Assembly: GCA_014534295.1 (NCBI GenBank)
Contig: JACVRU010000047.1
Location: 1 to 11,395, forward strand
DNA: 11,395 nt
Source: Thermoleophilia bacterium
GTDB lineage: Bacteria > Actinomycetota > Thermoleophilia > Gaiellales > Gaiellaceae
Direction of reading: 5' to 3'
Part shown: positions 5,407 through 11,395 of the stretch, piece after piece
Layout of the letters: every line of letters starts with the position of its first letter
Numbering within the stretch: the first letter of the stretch is position 1
Position numbers and translations under genes: made by a program
The notes under the pieces: model-generated
What the model was told of the DNA's origin: nothing
Seen by the model: only the letters and a program-made list of their open reading frames with translations
The model's database searches: none

Positions 5407-6837
5407 CTAGGCCTCGGCCGCCTGCGGCTCGAACGCGGGCAGCTGGGCGTTGCGGAGCAGCAGCCCGGCCAGCGCGGCCGCGACCAGCCCGAAGAAGGCC
5501 CCGGCGACGAAGGCCACCTGGTAGCCGCCCGTGAGCGCCGCGAGCAGGCCCGCGCCGGAGGCGAGCAGGCCGTCGGTGCGCGAGGCGGCGAGGCTCGCGA
5601 GCACGGCGAGGCCGAGCGCGCCGCCCATCATGAATGCCGTGTTGACGACGCCGGAGGCCAGGCCGGACTCCTCGGGCGCGACGTCGCTCATCGCCGCGAG
5701 CAGCACCGGGTTCATCGCCATGCCGACGCCGACGCCCAGCAGCACCATGCTCGGGAGCACGTCGACACCGAAGCTCCCGTCCACCGGCGCCCGGGTGAAG
5801 AGCAGGAGCCCGGCCGTCACGAGGCTCATCCCCGCGGTGATCGGGAGCCTCAGCCCGAAGCGCATGACGAGCTTCGCCGAGAGGCCGAGCGAGAAGGCGC
5901 CCATGATCAGGTTCGAGGGCAGGAACGCGAGGCCGACCTGCAGCGGGCTGTACTCGAGCACGAGCTGGAGGTAGAGCGCGGTCAGGAAGAACCACGCGAA
6001 CATCGCGGCCGCCCAGAGCACGCCGACGACGTTCGCCGTCGCGACGTTCCGGAGCCGGAAGAGGCCGAGCGGCACGAGCGGCGAGCTGACGCGCGACTCG
6101 ATCGCGACGAAGAGGCCGCCCAGGCCCGCGGCTGCGGCGAGCAGGCCGACCGTCCGCGCCGAGGTCCAGCCGGCGTCGTTGCCGTTCACGATCGCGAAGA
6201 CCGCGAGCATCAGCGCACCCGTGATCGTCGCCGCGCCCGCGAGGTCGAGCCGAGCCGCGGCGCCGCGCGTCGCAGGCAGCAGCCGCAGGCAGAGGACGAA
6301 CACCGCCGCGCCGACCGGGATGTTGACGAGGAAGATCCAGTGCCAGTCGAGCAGGTCCGTCAGCACGCCGCCCGCGAGCACGCCGATGCTGCCGCCGCCT
6401 GCGGCGACGAAGCCGACGACGCCCATCGCCTTGGCCCGCTCGGCCGGCTCGGTGAAGAGCGTCATCACGAGCGACAGCCCGACCGCTGAGGCGATCGCAC
6501 CGCCGACCCCCTGCGCGGACCGGGCCGCCACGAGGGCCCACTGCGTCGTCGCGAGGCCGCACGCGAGGGAGGCCAGCGTGAAGACCGAGATCCCGGTCAG
6601 GAACAACCGCCGGGCGCCGAACAGGTCGCCCAGCCGCCCGCCGAGCAGCAGGCAGCCGCCGTAGGTGAGGAGGTACGCGTTCACGACCCAGGCCAGGGAC
6701 GACTGCGAGAACCCGAGGTCCTCGCGGATCGACGGGAGGGCGACGTTCACGATCGTCGCGTCGAGGACGATCATCAGCGTCCCCAGGCAGAGGACGTAGA
6801 GGGCGAGCCAGCGGCGGCGGGTGTCCAGAGCGGCCAT
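5407..6837 (-). CDS. MFS drug exporter, DHA2 (EmrB/QacA) family, 14 helices
   Basis: This 476-residue inner-membrane protein fits the drug:H+ antiporter-2 family in length and pattern. The first helix contains LDATIVNVALP (25-35), a DHA2 signature, followed by SSLAWVVNAYLL and motif A GGRLGDLFGARR (66-77). An antiporter-type motif C region (GVLAGGVLTDLLDWHWIFLVN) follows, and a second half with about seven further helices ends at LAGLLLRNAQLP. It likely exports hydrophobic or cationic compounds using the proton gradient; the substrate cannot be named. The ATG at 6837 is favoured because AAAGGA lies 8 bases upstream and the protein then begins MAALDTRRRWLALYVLCLG, a normal start. The frame continues open upstream to 7083 but that part is low-complexity and runs antisense to the STAS gene. 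A palindrome in the upstream gap may be an operator for a local or distant repressor. Confidence 0.93.
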   Translation of the reverse strand: MAALDTRRRWLALYVLCLGTLMIVLDATIVNVALPSIREDLGFSQSSLAWVVNAYLLTYGGCLLLGGRLGDLFGARRLFLTGISVFTLASLACGLATTQWALVAARSAQGVGGAIASAVGLSLVMTLFTEPAERAKAMGVVGFVAAGGGSIGVLAGGVLTDLLDWHWIFLVNIPVGAAVFVLCLRLLPATRGAAARLDLAGAATITGALMLAVFAIVNGNDAGWTSARTVGLLAAAAGLGGLFVAIESRVSSPLVPLGLFRLRNVATANVVGVLWAAAMFAWFFLTALYLQLVLEYSPLQVGLAFLPSNLIMGAFSLGLSAKLVMRFGLRLPITAGMSLVTAGLLLFTRAPVDGSFGVDVLPSMVLLGVGVGMAMNPVLLAAMSDVAPEESGLASGVVNTAFMMGGALGLAVLASLAASRTDGLLASGAGLLAALTGGYQVAFVAGAFFGLVAAALAGLLLRNAQLPAFEPQAAEA

Positions 6838-6845
6838 CGTCTGCA

Positions 6846-6851
6846 TCCTTT
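6846..6851 (-). promoter_or_regulatory. Shine-Dalgarno of the DHA2 exporter
   Basis: AAAGGA on the minus strand lies 8 bases before the ATG at 6837 and decides between this start and the nearby in-frame ATG at 6846, which overlaps the site itself. Confidence 0.6.
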
Positions 6852-6890
6852 CGGTCGAGTACGAGAGCTCAGACCCGCAGCGCGGTCGCG

Positions 6891-6915
6891 ATTCATCGGC
6901 TCCGGAGCGATGAAT
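6891..6915. promoter_or_regulatory. Imperfect 12-bp palindrome between exporter and STAS genes
   Basis: ATTCATCGGCTCC (6891-6903) faces GGAGCGATGAAT (6904-6915). The arms are exact reverse complements over 12 bp except for one extra G in the left arm, and there is no spacer. It lies 54 bp before the exporter ATG and 13 bp before the STAS ATG, as an operator controlling one or both genes would. It could alternatively form an RNA hairpin in the STAS leader. Confidence 0.45.
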
Positions 6916-6928
6916 TCCGGGCGCCGGG

Positions 6929-7210
6929 ATGGTCACAATCCGGATGGCCGCCTTCTCCGTCCGAGGCCCGATCGAGCGTGGCGACCTGCCCGGGCTCTGC
7001 GGCCGCATCTGTGAGGTCCTGGCGGAACGCGGCCCCGGCGAGCTGCGCTGCGAGGTGGCCGGGGTCGAGCCCGACGCCGTCACGGTGGACGCGCTCGCCC
7101 GCCTCCAGCTCGCCGCGCAGCGTCACGGCTGCCGCATCCGCCTCGCCGGCGCCTCCGCCGCGCTCGAGGAGCTGGTCGAGCTGATGGGCCTGAAGAACGT
7201 CTTCGCCTAG
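6929..7210 (+). CDS. Small stand-alone STAS-domain protein
   Basis: This 93-residue protein is a single STAS domain, the fold of anti-sigma-factor antagonists such as SpoIIAA. The pattern FSVRGPIERGDLPGLCGRI (strand, turn, helix), EPDAVTVDALARLQLAAQ (43-64 region) and CRIRLAGASAALEELVELMG matches a common actinobacterial STAS group. The loop where SpoIIAA carries its phosphorylated serine reads AVTVDA, leaving T52 as the only hydroxyl residue there, so phospho-regulation as in SpoIIAA is uncertain. No partner anti-sigma kinase is in the window. The ATG at 6929 gives the longest form; an ATG at 6944 (MAAFSV) would also preserve the first strand, and neither has a clear Shine-Dalgarno. The stop overlaps that of the converging sigma factor gene. 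Confidence 0.75.
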   Translation: MVTIRMAAFSVRGPIERGDLPGLCGRICEVLAERGPGELRCEVAGVEPDAVTVDALARLQLAAQRHGCRIRLAGASAALEELVELMGLKNVFA

Positions 7211-8154
7211 AGGCGCGGCGGCAGGCCGAAGAGCGGGAACAGCTTCTCGGTGTCGAGGAAGAACGTCAGCTCGGCGATCCGCCCGTCGACGACCTCGATC
7301 ACCTGGAGCGCCCAGGGCTCGTAGCCGCCGTCCTCGCTCGGCTTGTACTGGCCGAAGGTCGGCGACCCGTTCGCGCTCGGCGCCGGCAGGACGCGCGAGC
7401 CCTCGCAGCCGATCCCGGGGCCCCACCACCACGTGAAGATGTCGTCGCGGCCGCGCAGCCAGAGGTCGAACGGCGGCATCGACTGGATCGCGTCCTCGTG
7501 GATCAGCGAGGTCAACGCCTCCAGGTCGTACGCCTCGAAGGCGGCGACGTAGCGGGCGAGCAGCTCGGGGTCCGCCTCCTCCGCGGCGGGCGGCGCCGCC
7601 TCGAGGTCGAGCGACTGGAGCGTGGCACGCGCCCGTTGGAGCGCGCTGTTCACCGACGCGACGCTCGTCTCGAGCAGCTCGGCCGCCTCGCTCGCCTGCC
7701 AGCGGAAGACCTCGCAGAGGATGAGCGCCGCCCGCTGACGCGGCGGCAGGTGCTGGAGGGCGGCGATGAACGCGAGCCGGACCGACTCCCGCGACTCGGC
7801 CACCTGGGCCGGGTCCGGGATCGGCTCGATCCACGGCACCTCGGGCGTGCGGAGGTTCTCGGCCACGGGCTCGCCGGCCGGCCCGAGGTCCATCGGCCGC
7901 GCGCGGCGCTCGCGTGCCCCGATCAGGTCGAGGCAGACATTCGTCGCGATCCGGTAGAGCCAGGAGCGGAGCGCGGCGCGACCTTCGAAGCGGTCGTGGG
8001 CGCGCCAGGCGCGCAGGAAGGTCTCCTGCACGGCGTCCTCCGCGTCGAAGGGCGAGGCGAGCATGCGGTAGCAGTAGCCCGTCAGCTGGGAGCGATGCTG
8101 CTCGAGCTGCCGCTCGAGCTCGGGGGTCGCGGTGGTCTGCTCCACGTGCCCCAT
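7207..8154 (-). CDS. ECF sigma factor with SnoaL-like C-terminal domain (SigG/SigX5-like)
   Basis: This 315-residue protein directs RNA polymerase to a specific promoter set. Region 2 spans about 21-87, with LTGYCYRMLASPFDAEDAVQ and TFLRAWRAHDRF, and SWLYRIATNVCLDLI. Region 4 spans about 125-180, with LPPRQRAALILCEVFRW and the helix-turn-helix ASEAAELLETSVASVNSAL. A SnoaL/NTF2-like domain follows (about 198-305), with SMPPFDLWLRGRDDIF and VDGRIAELTFFLDTEKLFPL. This domain order and the MPPF-LWLRGR motif match the SigG-like TIGR02960 group; the ECF41 (SigJ) motifs are not seen. In such factors the C-terminal domain often replaces an anti-sigma factor in controlling activity. I chose the ATG at 8154 because the family starts shortly before the first region-2 helix; a frame extension to 8208 would overlap the upstream gene. 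It begins 1 bp after that gene's stop, so the two are almost certainly co-transcribed. Confidence 0.9.
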   Translation of the reverse strand: MGHVEQTTATPELERQLEQHRSQLTGYCYRMLASPFDAEDAVQETFLRAWRAHDRFEGRAALRSWLYRIATNVCLDLIGARERRARPMDLGPAGEPVAENLRTPEVPWIEPIPDPAQVAESRESVRLAFIAALQHLPPRQRAALILCEVFRWQASEAAELLETSVASVNSALQRARATLQSLDLEAAPPAAEEADPELLARYVAAFEAYDLEALTSLIHEDAIQSMPPFDLWLRGRDDIFTWWWGPGIGCEGSRVLPAPSANGSPTFGQYKPSEDGGYEPWALQVIEVVDGRIAELTFFLDTEKLFPLFGLPPRL

Positions 8155-8155
8155 G

Positions 8156-9280
8156 CTACTCAGAGATACCCCTCCGCTCGAGCGCCTCGCGGACCGCTTC
8201 CTCGGCAACTGCGCGAATCCGCGCCTCGAGTGCCGGATTGACGAGCGGTCCCGTTCCCGAGCTCGGGACCGGCTTGAACCTCCGGTCCACGGTCGCCTCG
8301 ATCCGCTTCCGGACCGGCGTCACGAAGGCCGCGACCACGAGCACGGTCAGGACGACGCCCACGTCCGACTCGGCCCCGAAGATCCGCTGCGCGACCGGGA
8401 TCGTCGCGGCCGCCAGCCCACCGATGATCCCCACCAAGGGGACGTAGACGAGCGTGCGGTTGATGATCAGGTCGATCTCGTAGAGCCGGTACTTGAAGAC
8501 CGCGACGCCGATCGCCAGGGGGACACCCGCGAGCGCGGCCGTCAGGATCGCGTACTGAAGGTCGGCCTTCGCATCCGAAGGCTCTGCGAACGCGGCGATC
8601 AGGAGTGCCCCCGCGAGTGCGAGGGCGACGAGGCCCCCTGCGTACGTCAGCCACTTCAGCTGGAGCCGCTCCTCCTCGCCCGCGCGCCGGTAGCGCACGA
8701 CCAGCGAGGCGACCGAGGCGAGGATCGCCAGGACGACGAACGCGAGCGCCTGCTGCAGGACGTCGAAGATGGCGCCGGCCGCGCCGCCGGCTCCGAGGGG
8801 GTTGTCGACGGGCCCGTCGCGTCCGGCGAGCTCGGGCTGGAACGCCTGGCCGAGCACGAATGCGAGCGTCGCGGCGCCGGAGCCCCACGCGACCGGACGC
8901 CAGCGTGCAGACGGGAGCGAGCCGTCGGGAAAGAGGAGCAGCAGGAAGGTCCCGGCGACCGCGAACGCGAGCCCCCAGGCCCACGAGCCTAGCCACTCTG
9001 TGAGCAGCAGCGGGCCCTCCTCGGCCGCGGCGAACGCCGCTCCGATCCCGCCGAGGGCGTAGGCGATCGCCGCCCCGCACATGATCCAGCCGATCGGGTT
9101 GCGCGGCCTTGCGGAGGCGACGAGGGCTCCGACGGTCGCGAAGGCGAGCAGGAAGACACCGAAGGCGACGAGCACGGGGATGTGCTCCGGCTCGTCGGTG
9201 GTCTGCGGGGCGCCGTAGGCCATCGTGAAGGCGAGCGCGCCCACGGCGAGCGCCCAGAGCGCCCAGGCGAGCCACTTCAT
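8156..9280 (-). CDS. Ten-helix membrane protein resembling a sensor-kinase input module without kinase domains
   Basis: This 374-residue protein has about ten hydrophobic segments (near 4-22, 36-55, 64-84, 98-117, 129-147, 171-196, 210-232, 243-262, 278-298 and 305-323). Several motifs are those found in the membrane part of actinobacterial and chloroflexal sensor histidine kinases: NPIGW (61-65), LFPDG (116-120), ERLQLKWL (204-211), KYRLYEIDLIINRTLVY (263-279) and VDRRF (331-335). Where such kinases continue with a GAF or dimerisation domain, this one stops after a 40-residue charged helix (LEARIRAVAEEAVREALERR). It therefore probably senses a membrane signal but cannot phosphorylate. The ATG at 9280 follows GGAG by 9 bases; an in-frame GTG/ATG extension to 9331 adds only polar residues. 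It sits 1 bp before the ECF sigma gene, so it may control that factor. That link is inference. Confidence 0.75.
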   Translation of the reverse strand: MKWLAWALWALAVGALAFTMAYGAPQTTDEPEHIPVLVAFGVFLLAFATVGALVASARPRNPIGWIMCGAAIAYALGGIGAAFAAAEEGPLLLTEWLGSWAWGLAFAVAGTFLLLLFPDGSLPSARWRPVAWGSGAATLAFVLGQAFQPELAGRDGPVDNPLGAGGAAGAIFDVLQQALAFVVLAILASVASLVVRYRRAGEEERLQLKWLTYAGGLVALALAGALLIAAFAEPSDAKADLQYAILTAALAGVPLAIGVAVFKYRLYEIDLIINRTLVYVPLVGIIGGLAAATIPVAQRIFGAESDVGVVLTVLVVAAFVTPVRKRIEATVDRRFKPVPSSGTGPLVNPALEARIRAVAEEAVREALERRGISE

Positions 9281-9369
9281 CCGAACCGACTCCGATGAAG
9301 ACCGAATCTGCCCACGGCCAGCGCGGACCATGACCGGTCAGCGGCCCAGCCGCAATGGGCGGGCCCGGA
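9281..9369 (-). promoter_or_regulatory. Upstream region of the sensor-sigma operon with a 10-bp palindrome
   Basis: This 89-bp gap follows the broken MMPL gene and should hold the operon promoter. It contains a perfect palindrome TGACCGGTCA at 9331-9340, about 50 bp before the start codon, and a small GCGGC/GCCGC stem (9341-9353) that could belong to a weak terminator of the MMPL gene. No convincing -35/-10 pair was recognised. Confidence 0.3.
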
Positions 9370-11395
9370 CTAGGCGGCGGACTCGAGCTGCGGCAGCGGC
9401 GTCTCGCGGGTGCGGAGCAGCCGCGCGAGCCGGGGCGGGAGCCACCAGTTCCAGCGGCCCATCAGCCGCATGATCGCGGGCACGAGCGACGCGCGGATCA
9501 CCGTCGCGTCGAAGATGATCCCCGCGGCAAGCCCGATCCCGAACGGCTTCATGTCGGTGCCCGGGCTCGTCGAGAGGACGAAGAAGGCGAACGTCAGCAC
9601 CAGCGCGGCGCTCGTCACGAGCTTCCCGGTGCGGGCCAGCCCGAGCGAGATCGCCGTAGCGGTGTCCTTCGTCTCGTCGTACGCCTCCCGCATCCGCGTG
9701 AGCATGAACACCTCGTAGTCCATCGAGAGGCCGTAGAGGAAGCGGGATCCAGGAGATGATCGAGTCGGTCGCCGGCACGTTCCAGATCTCCTCGGCGCCG
9801 TGCCCCTTCTGGAAGACGAAGACGATGATCCCGAAGGCGGAGGCGAGGAGACGAGGTTCAGCAGCACGGCCTTCAGCGGCAGCAGCACCGAGAGGAAGGC
9901 GCGCATCAGCAGGACGTAGCTGATCAGGATCACGAACGCCAGTACGTAGGGAAGGTGCTGTACACGGCACGGACGAACTCGCGCTCCTCCGGCGGATAGC
10001 CGGCCGCTGTGACGCGTGTGCCCGGCCCGAGCTCGGCCCTGATCGCCGGGAGCGTGTCCTCCTTCAGTCGCGCGATCGTCTCGCGCGTCTCCTTCGCCGA
10101 GCCGTCCGTGGTGGCGAACGCCTCCACGAGCGCGAGACGCGGCGTGCGGCTTCCCCGCGGAGCGGCCGCTCCGGCGACCCCCTGCGTCTCCTCGACGCGG
10201 CGCTCCACGAGGCGCACGTCGGCCTCGGTGTAGGCGCCCTCGACGACGATCTGGAACGGGTTCAGGACGCCGGCGCTGACGCCGGACTCCCGGAGGGCCG
10301 CGAAGCCGTCGTGCGCGTCGCCGGCGCCGGGGAAGTCCTTCGCCTGCGCGTCGCTCGGGGGGTTCATCTGGACGCCCTAGAAGACGAGCACGCCGACGAT
10401 CGCCAGGCCGACGGCGGCGACCGGCACCGGCCGCCGGACGACGAGGCGCGACCAGCGGTTCCAGAAGCCACGCTCCGGGTCGTCGCTTCCTTCCACGAGC
10501 CGCCGCGGCCGCACGCGCAGGCTGTTGATCCGCGGGCCGAGGAGATAGAGCAGGGCGGGCAGGAGCGTGATCGCCGCGAGCACCGACACGGCGGGGATCA
10601 GCATCCCTCCGAGCCCGATCGAGCGGATGAAGGGCAGCGGCAGCGCGATCAGCTCAGCAACCCGATCGCGACCGTCGTCCCGGAGACGATCACCGACCGC
10701 CCGGCGTGCCGCATCGTTGCCACGATCGCGGCGCCGCGGTCGGCGCCGTGCCGGAGCTCCTCCCGGAAGCGGAAGATCATCAGCAACGCGTAGTCGATCG
10801 CCACGCCGAGCCCGATCAGCGCCACGAGGAACTGGACGATGATCGAGACGTCGTGACGTAGGTCAGCAGCCAGACGAGCGTGAACGTGTTCAGGATCGAG
10901 GCGACGGCGACGACGAGCGGCATCGCGATCGCCGGCAGGGCGCCGAAGGTGAACAGGAGGATGACGAGCGCGCCGACGCCGCCGACGACGGTCTCGACGA
11001 GGACGCTCGGCCCCTCCTGCTCCCCGCCGGCCGCCTCGGCGTAGAGCCCGTCGATCCCGGTCACGTAGGCGTCGACGCCCGGCGGCGCCGTCGCCTTCAG
11101 CGCCGCCCCGGTCGGCTCGACCCGGACGCCCTCGAACGAGAGCTCGCCAGGCGGATAGATCTCGGCGAAGGCCACCCGCCGGTCGGGGGAGAGGTACGGC
11201 TCGTCGCCCGTGTTGAAGTAGGAGCTCAGGCGGGCGCCCGGCGTCACGGCCGCGGCCCGCTCGAACGCCTCCTCGGCGCCGGCCACCCGCGCAATGTCCC
11301 CGTCGGCGCGCAGCACGGCCACGAAGGGCCCGACCCGGCCGTTGCCGAGCTCGTCCACCGAGCGGACGTTCGCCTCGTAGGCTGCATAGCCGGGA
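9370..11395 (-). pseudogene. MMPL/RND-family transporter, broken by six lesions and cut at its 5' end by the window
   Basis: Joined across frames, this reads as a typical actinobacterial MMPL exporter of lipids or drugs. It has an outer loop with YFNTGDEPYLSPD and FAEIYPPGE, helices with GVGALVILLFTFGALPAI, the first-half motif GLGVAIDYALLMIFRFREEL, the second loop QMNPPSDAQAKDFPGAGD, the second-half motif GLSMDYEVFMLTRMREAY, and the end DMKPFGIGLAAGIIFDATVI, stopping at 9370. The frame is open at 11395, so the N-terminus lies outside. Lesions, in transcription order: 1-base deletion near 10852 (YVT to DVSIIVQF), 1-base deletion near 10652 (GLLS to LIALPLPF), in-frame TAG at 10377-10379 (VLVF*GVQM), 1-base deletion near 9950 (STFP to YVLAFVI), 1-base deletion near 9855 (LNLVS to ASAFGI), and 2-base deletion near 9745 (SWIPL to FLYGL). 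Sequence between lesions is well preserved. Either a recent pseudogene or a poorly sequenced stretch could give this. Confidence 0.8.

Noticed and set aside
7498..8241. Plus-strand open frame opposite the sigma factor
   Set aside because: Arg/Glu/Gly-rich shadow of the sigma gene, whose regions 2 and 4 and SnoaL-like domain are clear on the other strand.
9370..11395. Programmed frameshifting or stop-codon readthrough to make the MMPL protein
   Set aside because: Six separate events would be needed, no slippery heptamers or stimulatory structures were recognised at the junctions, and all shifts are explained by missing bases.

Overview
The window is very GC-rich and gene-dense. Most genes lie on the minus strand, intergenic gaps are short, and GTG and TTG starts occur. 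NucS, a DUF4032 kinase-like protein, a SigG-type ECF sigma factor with a SnoaL-like tail and an actinobacterial MMPL transporter together point to a high-GC actinobacterium, plausibly a Thermoleophilia-type soil lineage (Gaiellales/Solirubrobacterales). The phylum is fairly secure from gene content; the class is inference. No rRNA, tRNA, CRISPR array, insertion sequence or integrase was seen.

Layout. (1) 83-1538, minus strand: nucS (mismatch endonuclease) followed by an enoyl-CoA hydratase, 13 bp apart and probably co-transcribed. (2) 1724-3292, minus strand: a cold-shock pair, a CspA-type protein followed by a DEAD-box RNA helicase. A perfect 13-bp hairpin abuts the csp stop codon. The helicase leader folds into a hairpin that reaches its Shine-Dalgarno, and the helicase starts at TTG. 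(3) 3372-5396: a PAPS-type sulfotransferase (minus) divergent from a DUF4032 kinase-like protein (plus), with only 21 bp between starts and a symmetric -10-like element in the gap. (4) 5407-6837, minus: a 14-helix DHA2-family drug exporter. (5) 6929-7210, plus: a small stand-alone STAS protein, divergent from the exporter across a 91-bp gap that holds a long imperfect palindrome. (6) 7207-9280, minus: a ten-helix membrane protein that looks like the sensor half of a histidine kinase, followed after 1 bp by a SigG/SigX5-like ECF sigma factor. The sigma gene and the STAS gene share their stop codons in one CTAG. (7) 9370-11395, minus: an MMPL/RND transporter cut by the window edge and broken by five small deletions and one in-frame stop.

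How the genes might work together. Housekeeping functions (mismatch correction, fatty-acid or acyl-CoA catabolism, RNA unwinding at low temperature) sit beside a regulatory and export block. The membrane sensor-like protein, ECF sigma factor, STAS protein and DHA2 exporter form a compact cluster that could be one envelope- or drug-stress circuit; this is inference from gene order. The most interesting items are the kinase-less sensor paired with the ECF factor, the SD-masking hairpin on the helicase mRNA, the symmetric divergent promoter, and the confinement of all coding lesions to the last 2 kb.
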